Assembly: GCA_018296165.2 (NCBI GenBank)
Contig: JACKQL020000003.1
Span: 682,001 to 746,000, forward strand
Direction of reading: 5' to 3'
Source of the DNA: Termitomyces sp. T153
Lineage: Eukaryota; Basidiomycota; Agaricomycetes; Agaricales; Lyophyllaceae
DNA length: 64,000 bases
The notes below the pieces were generated by a model. The model searched no databases, was not told the DNA's origin, and saw only the letters and a list, made by a program, of their open reading frames with translations. The translations under genes and the position numbers were made by a program. Of this stretch, positions 32,394 to 42,991 are shown one piece after another; the first letter of the stretch is position 1; each line of letters begins with the position of its first letter.

Positions 32394-35300
32394 TCAGCCA
32401 TACAAAGTTCTGGGACCATGAAACATGCCCATGCTTACCCTACGGCTAAAGTGGCCCAGAATCGAAACCCCCAACTTGACAAACTCAAACGATCGATCAC
32501 CCGTATTCTGCTGTCCCAAAATCCTCCTCAACTCTGACCGCAGCCCCTCCACGGAGCCTGGTTGCTTCGGAAATATATTCAAAATCTGACGCGCAGATGC
32601 TGTTGTGCCGTCAAACGACGCGATATGACACCCATTCTCGAATCTCTCTTGAAGCCCGGAGATTTGGAGGAGCGAGCGCACGGCAATTTCAAGAGGCTGG
32701 GGAGGCAAGTCTAGTTGGGAGGCAGGTGTCGCGGTGACGAGGGCAACGTAGTTGAAGAATTTGCCTTTGAGGAGACGGACCCATTTTATGATGAACTCGG
32801 GCAGGCCAGTGCGTGATTCATCGCTGGCGAGGATTATGATGCCTCCTAGTCTGGCGTCAGGTTGGCACCTGAATTGCATGTCAGTAATTACAAGATCATG
32901 AAGCATGTACTTGAAACGACTTACGAGTTTTCCAGCCACTTGAGGATGAGGCTCAGCTTAGCCCAATTGTCATCCCACTGCGCATCATTGAAATCAGGGG
33001 TATTAACGAGAAAAACACGACCACCTCCCGAGCTGAGGCCAGCGTCCGTGATGTCAAATGGACTAACAGTTCTCGTTTTCCCTGACGAGATCGCTTCACG
33101 GTTGAGTGCACAATTGATAAACTAAAAAAGAGAAAGATCTTTGTATGGAAAATTGCTGGGTCAGATATTACACTTACAGTACCTTTGCCTACCCCATCAC
33201 CTGCAACTCTGGAACAAAGGTCGGGCGATTTAACTATCGAAGATTTCACAGAACTCACAAGTATATCATATCATCGTCTTGAATGCATAACCCATTTTGA
33301 ACATTCCCCACCTCCCATTGCATTGGTCGTGGAGCACCTAGTGATATAGTGAGTTCCGGCGCCTGAACATGCCGTTCAATTATTGGGGTTATTTGTGGTG
33401 AGCCTCTGTGTTTGTAAAAAGAATAAAAACTTAATTGATCAACAACGAACAAGGACTTACGAGGTATTAGGATCGCTTTCTGGGCTAGTATCACTGAAAC
33501 TATACCGACGTAGGCCTACACTACAATGAAATCAAATGAGGGCTTACAGAGTGGTGGCCCGTAGATCCTTGGTCTGCTCTTTTCCACATAGGCCCTGAAT
33601 GTGCTCTTCATCACGTAGGTCCCGTATCCAGCCTTCCTCGTGTAATTTCTGAATCTGCCCCTCATGACCCTTCACTTGTTCGGTATCAAGGTTGCCCGAC
33701 CTCTTCAAAATGGTGTCTAGCGCTTCGACTGATATTATGCCAGAAGATTTATCCATCTGACGACGGAAGTCGACCGCCGCAAGCCTACGAGAATTCGAGC
33801 CCAACCGAGGATCTTCCTCATCAGGAAGTGTCAGAAACTGAAGGATTGTAGCGGTCGGCGGACGGTGGGAGGGATTCCGATTCCAACAGCGTTCCATGAA
33901 CAGCCAAATTTCTTCAGTCAGCCCCCATTTCGTCCAAGATGGATCCGAGATTGGAGGGCGCTTAGGATGAACGCCAGATTGAACTTGAAGCATGACGTTG
34001 AAATCGTTGGGTAGGTACGCAAAGGGAACATTGCCTGTGAAAATCTTGAGAAATTGAGTAAACTGGATATGATGAGCAACATAAAAGGATATCAGTACCT
34101 CGAGAGCAACACATCCCAATGCATACACATCACTTGCTGTAGTGTTCATTGGTGCCTCAGGCTCCTCGTTGTCGTTGTCACCCACAAGGAACAGCTCTGG
34201 AGCTTGCCACCTGACTGAACCACCTTTGGAAACACCTTTGGTTTGTGATGTCCAGGCAAGGATATTGGTATCTGATACTGAAGAGATACCAAAATCAGCC
34301 AAAAGTGCTCGGCCTGTATCATCGACGAGAACATTGGACTATTATCATGTTAGCGAAAGCAGACGCTACAGACCAAGTATTCCTTACGCCCTTGAGATCC
34401 CCATGGATCAGGCCGAGTCCATGCAGGTACACAAGACCTCTTCCCACATCAAGCACCTGCATAGCATCACATAAAATTGAGCAACATATTGTAGATCTGA
34501 CATGAACGCACTAATCTTGGCCGAGAAGCACAGGGGTTTCTTTGTAGGTAACCGTTGATGTCACCATTCTCGATCCATGCTGCCACTAATGCAGGTCGCC
34601 CCTGGAAACGGAACAATCCATACATTTCGAGTACGTTCGGATGGGATAATTGACTCCACAATACTACTTCCTTCGACAATTTCTTGGAAGAGAAGATCGG
34701 AATCATGGTAATAGAGCTTATCCGCGGAAAGAACATACTTTAAGTACGTGTTCAATTTGATCCCCCTGGTAAAGACGCATCGTTTTGAGGCAGACCACTT
34801 GGCCTTGGAACATGGCCTTGTATATGTCGGCAAAGCCTCCCGCACCGACAGGATACTGGCCAATTTGTTCTATCCCCTCCAGCTCGTAGCATGTAGGATA
34901 GAGGCCTGTCCTTGTTGAGATTCTTTGCAAAGCTACGATGAGATCCTTGCGAAAGCGCGAGTCTAGTTCTGGTACATCAAGTAGCTGATAATTACGTGAG
35001 CCGAAGACCAACAAGGTACTGTGGTGTTGGAGCGTACTTGTTGCAGAGTGTCAAGAAGCTTCTGCCCATCTGTAGCTTCGAGCTTGAGAAGGCGCCTGTA
35101 AAGTTCTGTTTTTCGAAAGATCGATTTCAATCGCTCTATCAAGGCCTGGTGGCTGCAACGGAGCCCATCGAAAATTGAGACTCGTCAAAGCCACCATCGT
35201 TAATTCGAACATACTCCTTATTCGAAAGAGTCATCATATCGGTGGCTGAGACTAGAGATTCATAGTCCAAAAGCATTGAAATCATCAATAAAGCTCACTG

Positions 35301-35524
35301 CACAAGCTTATCCAAGATGATCTCAAGGATCTGTAACACGCTGCGATAATTACGTTAGGGAACTCAGGAATGAAATGGAGGGAGGGATTGCTATGGACTT
35401 TATCGATATGGAGGGAGGCAAGGCAAACATGAGGCGAAGTGGCGTTGAAAAGCGCCCAGGAAGTTGATCGAGAAGCATAAACGTATAGTGCAATAGGTTG
35501 TCGAGTTTCTTGAGTTTCACTCAT
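32394..35524 (-). CDS. TKL-type protein kinase fused to a P-loop GTPase domain (copy 4)
   Basis: The kinase has a glycine loop VGAGGFADIYKA, the ATP lysine in VVCLKTMR, catalytic loop HGDLKGSNVLV, ADFGISS and the APE-like WQAPELF, so it should be active. It lies in exons from about 34965 to 33800. A tail to 33544 carries four nine-residue repeats (GQIQKLHEE, GWIRDLRDE and so on). The apparent stop at 33544 is a GTAAGC donor. Splicing to any of three in-frame acceptors (48-54 nt introns), then a 55-nt intron, keeps one frame through PELTISLGAPRP to a micro-exon with AGDGVGKGT, followed by FINCALN, VFLVNTPDFND and a family tail ending at 32394. The DTPG aspartate is asparagine here, and G4 is lost (VTATPAS). 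The N-terminal exons, from ATG 35524, are helical (LQILEIILDKL) but unresolved. Two separate adjacent genes remain possible. Confidence 0.6.
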
Positions 35525-36655
35525 AGTAAGGCACTTCGTGTATCTTGATGGGTCGTTAGGTGGGTTTATTGTGATAGTAAAATGGGTTATGTAAGAGGCT
35601 AGTACCCCTACTCCTGGTCCAGAAACTTTGTCTAACCCTTGAGCTTGAAATTTCACGGCCCGGATTTGAGTTTGGGTTGAACGGGAAACCTCCGATCACG
35701 TGCTGCTCGGCCCACTTAACTCGGCTTCCATGCATTATTGATATATTCGAAACGCAAAACTGAAATGGGGTCAGCACAGTAGGATCGGTTTGACGTCTTT
35801 CAATACCATTCAAAACAACTGCTTTGAGAAAGTCGATGCGGCCGACCTTGAAGACCCTATTTTTGCTGATTAGAAACAGTTGAAAAACAAATCCAGATGA
35901 AATTGACTTGTTTTGCCCAGGATACTACTTCGAATTCTTGTGAAAAAATGACCAAAAAGAAGACCTTTTTGTCTTTAAAATAAGGAACAGACATTCAGCA
36001 AAATACATACTGATGAATCTGGTCAAATGTTCTTTGCATCTTGCAGCCTGGTGTGGAAACATAAACAGTTTTCCAAGTTGCCTTTGTTGAAAGAGAACCA
36101 TCTCTTATAGAGATACAGACCAACTGAGGTTACTTGGCTCCTTACCACTTTTCAATGTCTGAGGACTATGCATTCAAAGGAATAACTCTGATGTGGTGGA
36201 ATATTTCCTCGACAATGGTACTTACAGGCCAGTTCACGCCCTTCATGTGGCAGGACCAGAGTACTTGGATCAAGCTTCGGTCAAGGTTGTCAGAGTTTTG
36301 TTGAAAAGAAGATGGGAAATAACGGAGAAGAATACGGACAGAAAAACATCTCTCGATGTTGTAAGAGCTTCAAGATCCTGGGATCCCTTTGACAGAAGAA
36401 AGAACCGCAACGAGTGCTTGAAACATTATCAGACAGTCAGGATTGAGTTAGGATGCGATGCTTATGGATAAGTACCAGATGCGATGGAAATTTGATTGTC
36501 ACTTCACTAGTTAGAATGAAAATTATGTACAAATAACCGAAGAACAGCCAAAAGGACAATTAGTAGACCCGAATGTTTAAAATTAAGTAAAATGGTATCC
36601 TCACTAAAAGTGAATAAAATACTTTCTCCAATGAATATTTCCTCCATCCGCCACT
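35525..36655. other. Intergenic with ankyrin relic
   Basis: Apart from the ankyrin-type relic at 36190-36474, no feature is recognised. The right end is the 3' flank of the NT-C2 gene. Confidence 0.4.
36190..36474 (+). pseudogene. Ankyrin-repeat relic
   Basis: The open frame reads VVEYFLDNGTYRPVHALHVA and later VVRVLLKRRW and RKTSLDVVRA. It aligns residue by residue with the ankyrin part of the 42.9-45.2 kb gene (VVAYLLDQGADRPPYALHVA, AKVLLDRGW, GRTPIDIA). No start, upstream repeats or membrane domain are present, so it is a truncated copy. Confidence 0.6.
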
Positions 36656-38760
36656 TCATTCAGACGTGACACTCACTGGCGTTTGAGCCACAGGCGTAAT
36701 CGGCGTCCCAGGCCTCGACGGACCCTTCGCTGCTCTCCTCAACCAGGCCATGACACCGGTACTCGCCTGCTCCTTCTCTTTCTTTTCGATCCTCTCACCC
36801 TCTTCTTCCACGCTCGTCCGCTGCATCCCGCTAACACCCACACGAACGCCCATACCGACGCCCATACCCATACCAAGCCCCATAATTCCGAGTCCGGCAC
36901 CAATACCCGTGTTAGCTGCCCGCTTCTTTGACGAAGAGGCAGGTGAAGGGGATAGCGGTGGCGGCGGATTTGTAGGACCTGGTGTTGATATCGGTGATGG
37001 GGTGACGGAAGGTTGGGGGGAGGTGAAGCAGGATGGTGATGAGATAAATTGTGGTGATACTGTTGGAAAAAGTAGAGGGGAAGTGGCCGGCGAACTGGAA
37101 GTCGATGTCACTTTGAGTATTATGCTAGATGAATCTCCCGATCTGGATGGCGAACTGGTGAAGGACGCCAATGGTGAGACATTCTTCTGATGTCCTGAAC
37201 CAGACTTTGACGGCGAGGTATCGATTAACAATAAGGGAGTATCTTCCTGCATACGTTGTATCGGTGTCGCTGCAGGTCTCTTCGGCATCTTCTCAAGTAG
37301 GTCAGGGACATACACCGTAAATGGACTCTCCTTCTCTCTATGTCTCGTCTGCACAGGATTAAACAATGCCTCGATCAATAATTCAGTCGTTTTTGTGCCA
37401 TATGCCAGCGGAAGCCTGGACGGATCAAAGGATTGTGTCGAGGAACGCTCCCGCGTCCGGATAGGTGTTGGTGCGGGTGTTGGTGTGGCGTTCTTGTCAA
37501 TCTGTTTGTGTTTAGCTTTGTCCATTTCCTCCCGTTTTCCTCTGAACTTTGCTGCTGCGCAACCTCCTAGGATACCGAACTCGAGCTCTTCTTGATCGTA
37601 GTATGGCCCGTAGAGATCTAGCCCTTTTGGTCGGACGCGGTACTTGTCGCCTTCAAACCCACCTATAAGGGAATCCCCTTGGAGGATGCTGGAAATGCCA
37701 TTGAGTATTTCTCCTTTTGGGAGTGGCGGGGCAGTAAATGTGTTGGTTGCAGTAGACGTAGTGGGAGGGGGAGGTGTGGAAGGAAGCGAGGTGTTGGTGT
37801 TGGTGTTGGATGATGTGGAGGCGATGGGGATGGGAGGCTGAGTAGATGATGAGACGTTGATGCTGGGAATGTGGGTGAGATGTGTTGTAAGCTGCAAAAC
37901 GGTGTTAGCGAAGTTGATGAATGGATCGATCGGAATGTTACCTTCAATGTGGCGTTTGTTTTACTCTCTCTTAGTAGATACCGTCTCTCCACTTCACCTT
38001 TGCTTGCATACTGAGCTAGATCAAGCATAACTACGCCGAACGGTATAGACTTAACTTCGGGACGCGTGGGATCACGCTGAAGGACAGTGAGCTTGACTGG
38101 GCACGGTAGTAACATCGACAACGGGTCTCGGTCGACATCCATACGAACAAGGAGGGAGAGCGTATGCTCCCATACAACTCCATGGTCTTTGAGGCGCAAA
38201 AATGGGGTTTGACCGCGTGCAGGGGTGGTTGGTGCACTTACAGACGGAAGTAACACAGGCGGAGAGGATGACGAAGAAGACGAGTTGGTGTCAGTGGATT
38301 TTTGTGCTTTCGAAGAGGCTGAAGATGAAGATGAAGTAGTTGTGGTATTTCCAGACGACGTAGAGACGTGTCCATCGAGAGACTCAGTGACATCAGTATA
38401 TTCCTCTTTGATACGCTTCTCTTTCTCTTCTTTGCGCGCTTTTCGTCGAGCTTTGAAGCTCCCGAGCAGCCCGGAGCCGGATTTGTTGCCTGAAGCACCA
38501 TGCGCGTTCTTGAATTTCCACTTGACGGCAAACTCTCCGCTTACGAGGGGAATATTAGCGATTTGATAGATGTGAAGATTGACATGGAAGAAAGCATGAC
38601 GAGGAAGGAGGTGGTTGAGTTGTGCACGAAACCCCGAAGCGGGGTGGACGGTACTGGGGGTATGTGGTTGCGACGAATTTAATGAGCTGTCCTCGTCGTC
38701 GCTGTCGTCGGGCAGTGCAAAAGGATTCGAAAGAACAAATTGGTGATGAGGTAAAGCCAT
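36656..38760 (-). CDS. NT-C2 domain protein (EEIG1/EHBP1 N-terminal C2 type)
   Basis: Two exons, complement(join(36656..37891, 37942..38760)), encode 684 residues. Residues 45-230 form an NT-C2 domain: LLPRHAFFHVNLHIYQIANI, GEFAVKWKFKN, DHGVVWEHTLSLLVRMDVDR, KLTVLQRDPTRPEVKSIPFG and MLDLAQYASKGEVERRYLLR. A poly-Ser insert (about 130-165) interrupts it. The second half is low-complexity Ser/Pro/Thr sequence with the short motif ILNGISSILQGDSLIGGFEG and a Gly/Met repeat (GLGMGMGVGMGVRVGV). NT-C2 domains bind membranes or serve as adaptors in endocytic and organelle traffic. Start MALPHHQF follows family practice. Confidence 0.85.
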
Positions 38761-39220
38761 AGCTATAGTGGGCTATATTATGGTGATCGTATTTTGTCGT
38801 AAAGTCTATAAAATAGGCTCATGGTAAACAACAAAGACAAGTGAGACGTGTCCAAATATGCCATCAGTCTATTTGTGAATCGGGCCGGCCCGTCCCTTGC
38901 TCACCGGTCCCCATTCAGGGCGACCCTGCGTTGACCAGCCACAGTTCGTTGTGCATACACCTACTCGCCCCATCTGGTTGATAGTTCCTTTGATTGGTCA
39001 AAGGATAGAGACGGATGACCACTGCATGCCTGACTGTACATCCGGAGGGCGCCCCAAGGTTCACCGCAAGAATCCCCATTCAATATGCTTATATCAGGTC
39101 CAAATGTCATTGTAACGACATGTCTCATGTGCACAGTGCGTGTCATCGTCTGGGCGCTCATCAAAACCGGTCATATCAAGACATGTCGGCTTTTAAGTTA
39201 GTTGTGCTTTGGTTCTTAAG
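38761..39220. other. Intergenic upstream of tRNA gene
   Basis: No coding feature is supported. It is the divergent 5' region of the NT-C2 gene and the 5' flank of the tRNA gene. Confidence 0.4.
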
Positions 39221-39314
39221 AGCAGCATGGCGCAGTTGGAAGCGCGCGGGGCCCATATCCAAACGATTCGTGGACGCCACCCCGAGGTCACTCGATCGAA
39301 ACGAGTTGCTGCTA
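39221..39314 (+). tRNA. Initiator tRNA-Met (CAT) with a 21-nt intron
   Basis: All stems pair perfectly: acceptor AGCAGCA/TGCTGCT, D stem GCGC/GCGC, anticodon stem CGGGG/CCCCG and T stem ACTCG/CGAGT, with discriminator A at 39314. Eukaryotic initiator features are present: A1-U72, three G-C pairs in the anticodon stem, C33 (loop CCCATAA) and the T loop ATCGAAA with A54. The intron (39258-39278) lies at the canonical site after position 37; its TCCA and TGGA ends can pair. The A box (TGGCGCAGTTGG) and a B box are intact and a T run follows, so it should be transcribed by RNA polymerase III. Confidence 0.93.
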
Positions 39315-39324
39315 TGAATTACAG

Positions 39325-39330
39325 TTTTTT
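39325..39330 (+). terminator. Pol III terminator of tRNA-Met
   Basis: Six T residues begin 11 nt after the tRNA 3' end, the standard RNA polymerase III stop. Confidence 0.85.
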
Positions 39331-40562
39331 AGAATACTTTTGGCCTAATATGACAGCAGTTACGTAATGCATGCATCAGAATACGCATCGAGACGCTACT
39401 CTTCTGACATGTTTGTGCCGCTTGTTTCGCTTTCGTTGTATCCGCAATTGTCAGTCTTTTTCTCATAATTCAGTATAGATCAAACACATTCTTGCAGAAA
39501 TTGAGGCCGGCACGGATATGATGTTAGTGATTTCTGGCAATTTATCACATATTGCCTGCCACACAAGACTGCATCCTTCTCATGTGGTTTGAGATTTCCT
39601 GTCCTTGCCTAGGGTCTAAACTTGCCCGTAAAATACATCCTCCCTGCTGGTCTTCTTCTCCTGCTGGGTAATCACCATACCCAGATTCTATTGCATGAGG
39701 CAATCTGCTCCTGCCGTGCTTTGTATGCATAAGTTCTCGAACAGGACCTAGTACTTTGGCAGAACCATTCAACAAGGAATCAGAAGGGAAGACTATAGTG
39801 CCCGCTATGTAATGGTCCAACCAACATGCGTCATGATCATTGGCCATAAGCTCTGGTCAACATTTTGCACCATAATAGTCCATATATGGCATAGTATAAA
39901 AAACAGTACATGGAGGTCGAAGTGAAATTCACTGCTCTCAATGATGATTACATCTAGATCTAGCGAGCGATCTACCAAGAATCTTGATGGTAACTCCTTC
40001 ACTAGATAATCGGTTGAATGACTGATCACTTGGTGTAGAGTGACAGGTAGCACCTGTATACGGATATGCAGTGACAAGATCGAGGTAAGAGAACATGGTA
40101 TGATGTTCTCAGAGATCTCTTCGCCCTATGCAGCTCATATGAGTATCATCCCCAAGGACCAGGTACACTCAACCCATCGTCCAAACTCACGACTTGATGA
40201 GTTTTCTCGCTGGTTTCAAAACGTGGAGTCACCGCTTGGGCACTACTTTGTATCTGCTTCAGTGTGATCAGATGAAGGGATTTGATTACTTATCTCCCAA
40301 GGGGTTTTACGATGCTTGTTTAGCTTACGGTCTTCCTTCTTCAATTTGCGATTTAGACCGAGCCGCACAAAAGGCAAGAACACGCTGCATGCGATACTTG
40401 TGCGGTCTGCCAGTAAATACAATCCTAGGCCACAAGACGACATGGTAGGTAAAAGGTTGAGCCGAAGAGAACATGAAGATGAGAATGACAAGCAACTTGA
40501 GTGAAAGATAGGGAGCATAGACGTACAGGTACCTAGTAGAGGAGCACGAGACATGCACATAC
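39331..40562. other. Intergenic, no gene recognised
   Basis: Two minus-strand frames (39545-39847 and 39805-40077) lack known motifs and proper starts or splice context; they may be decayed. The part next to 40562 is the 3' flank of the truncated DUF6535 gene. Confidence 0.35.
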
Positions 40563-41363
40563 TTAAGTTAACAATTGGTATATATAGAGGACTAAGCCTA
40601 TGAGGAAGATACCAATCGAAAAGTGGAGGATAAGAGGAAGACTCTCAATGATGTCGCCAAGTCTCCATTTTATGAGGCCTTGTAAACGGAATTGATGGAC
40701 GAGAGCACGAGTTTTGGCATCTCCAGGGACAGTTGCAGTATAAGCCTGTTCATTACTGAGATTCCTGCAGATTGTGCCATCATGAATGTACATACTTGAA
40801 TCCATTGTTTAGCTAAGATAGTCAGCAATGCAGTCGATAAAGAAAGGGTGAGACTCGTGATGAATAATCCGTTAACCCATAAATCTGCCGAAGTCCTTCT
40901 AGAACCTCGAATGGCTGCAGAAACTGTGTCCATGACGATACTATTTCCAGCGGTTCTGAAAAGCTGACTGTTTTCAAGGAGTAGAGAAGCCAAAATCTGT
41001 GTGTTATCGGGTTGAAGTGTTTGAGACGTCCGGGCTGCAAAAGTTGCGACAACAGCCGAAAAAAGGGGAGCCTATATACTTAAAGATAACTAGAGGGTTA
41101 GGACTTGCACAAATATTATAACCTACAAAGACGAGGAGATCGTCAATTATGTTTCGAAAACCTTGTATCATGTCTGCATCGTATTTCTTTGCTTGGTCGA
41201 GATAGATATCCCAGACACGTGTATCCTCCTCTAGTTCATGACCTCTTGGCTTATCCGTGTTGTATACCCTAGGAAAATCATCACCTAATAAGTATCAGCA
41301 GTGGTTTGCAGAGCAGTTTAAACACATACCAAATCCAGGAGCTCTAGACCCTGGCAAGGACAT
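40563..41363 (-). CDS. DUF6535-type membrane protein, shortened (copy A)
   Basis: Starting at ATG 41363 (MSLPGSRAPG), the spliced product includes YDADMIQGFRNIIDDLLVF, a first membrane segment, ADLWVNGLFITSLTLSLSTA followed by LLTILAKQWIQ, which is the hallmark of DUF6535 proteins of Agaricomycetes, and AYTATVPGDAKTRALVHQFR. It stops after IGLVLYIYQLLT at 40563, just where copy B (42.9-45.2 kb) continues through further membrane helices and a long C-terminal region. It is therefore C-terminally truncated or its last exons were missed. Function of the family is unknown. Confidence 0.6.
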
Positions 41364-42763
41364 CGATGTGTTTAAGAGATCTAATATTCAGGCGGGAAAG
41401 ACTAGAGAAGTACAAACTCAAGACGTGAGAACGTGAGAACTCTGAGAACGGATGATATTTCATCTCCACAGATTTGGAGCAAAATAAGATGGACACCAAT
41501 GACAAGGCGTCAGTTCATCAATAGTTTACCCGACAGCGAGACTGTTGCAGATAAGATTGGTGTCCGCACTAGTTTGAGGAGGCGATTCAATTAAGGCGTT
41601 CAAGGTGTGCTTGAGTACGTTGAACTCTTCCATTCTATACGCCACAGAAGAAGCAGCTGCCACGCACGATTCATGCCGGAATCATGCATAGGCAACGTAT
41701 GGCCAACAGCAAATGAATCAAGATTGCTATATATGCTTTCAAACTCTGTGATCAACTGGAGCGTCTATCGTCGTGTTCTAGAACTCGCTACTCTTCTGAG
41801 CATTAGCTATGCTGTTTCGTAGCTGTGTCCATTCGGAAAGATAGCAATCAGATTATACAAAGGAAGTGGGAAATATGCGTCAAGCAGTACTCATCTGGAG
41901 GTTCTGGCCTGAGCTAATTTCCTATATCATCTCCCTTCCCACCAGAAACGAACGCGTAAGGATGACATAAGATTGAGGGGTCGTTTGGTTGGCACATGAT
42001 GTGTACTAGTAAGTCCAAAATAGTGCTTGAGTGCTTAAGCCTTGAGAAGGATTGAGTCGACCCTGACAGGTATAAGTCAACTGTCACGGACCCGGATCTG
42101 TCTATTTCGAGAAGGTTTGTGTCATATTGTCCGTCGTTTTCTAATTGGATGACTTTCGAAACTTTTTAGAATGTGAGCGCAAGCAAAAAGACTCTTAAGT
42201 TAGGTAATTATGATGGACACTGCAGCAATCGGTGCCGACATTTTTGCTTCTACTCCGACCATTTCCATTAAAGTACCATATTATAGTCTGAGCGTTCGAA
42301 TTGTTCATGACACTCCTCTCAACGAGGCCGCACAGTCTTGTACTATGATTACTCTCTCGTAGGGTTCCCAGGTTGGCAGAACATCGATAGGGTGGTGCGA
42401 ACGATGAGCATTTTCTTGTTACTTCACCAAAGACTAGTAACCCGCTCAGCATACATACTAAGACTAGTAACCCGCTCAGCATACATACTAAGACTAGTAA
42501 CCCGCTCAGCATACATACTAAGTCCATCAGGTCTATAACCCTTCCATCACTTGTCAGTTCTCACACGACTCCATCCTCGACGCCTCAATCGCTTCGATTG
42601 CCAGTCTGGACTTCATGCAGAAAAACTTGCTGTAGAATTTGATCAGATTCCCTCTACTGGGGGCTGCTTCTGTCCGCATATATACGACTTACACTCTACG
42701 GGTGTTGATTCGTTTCATTTTGATCTTAAGTCACCCCGGCTTTCAGTTCTCTTCGACCGCTCT
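41364..42763. other. Intergenic with a 30-bp triple repeat
   Basis: No gene is supported. A perfect 30-bp repeat in three copies is at 42431-42520. Short frames on both strands are not convincing. Confidence 0.4.
42431..42520 (+). repeat. Three perfect 30-bp tandem copies
   Basis: Copies at 42431-42460, 42461-42490 and 42491-42520 start AGACTAGTAACCCGCTCAGC and are identical. The unit is ten codons long and open in both directions, but no surrounding gene is recognised. Confidence 0.9.
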
Positions 42764-42991
42764 TCACTCGGTCAGCTGCCCAAGGTTCTCCAGCACATTG
42801 ACCTTCCTGGCTTCTTGACTCGGAACCACAATATACACCGTAAGGGGACTGCCGCTGCCTACTAATTCGATTCCAGGCCCAGGATTGTTGTCGAGCGGAA
42901 CGGATTTCAAAGCGAGGTCGGCGTCAAGCTCATCATTCCCATCTCCACTCCTACCATTTGAATTATCGTGTTCTGCAGTCATCCCACTGTC
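42764..42991 (-). other. Open in-frame extension after the ankyrin stop
   Basis: Beyond the TAG at 42992-42994 the same frame stays open to 42764 and reads polar then hydrophobic sequence (LTVYIVVPSQEARKVNVLEN). It may be part of an originally longer protein cut by the TAG, or chance. Confidence 0.3.

Noticed and set aside
37663..37890. Extension of the first NT-C2 exon to 37663 as a separate protein end
   Set aside because: A clean 50-nt intron (37892-37941) joins both frames in phase; the extension is intronic readthrough in the wrong frame.
39545..40077. Two overlapping minus-strand frames as a gene
   Set aside because: No recognisable domain, no signal of splicing between them, and no comparable paralogue in the window.
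42431..42520. CRISPR-like array
   Set aside because: The repeats are directly adjacent without spacers and the genome is eukaryotic.
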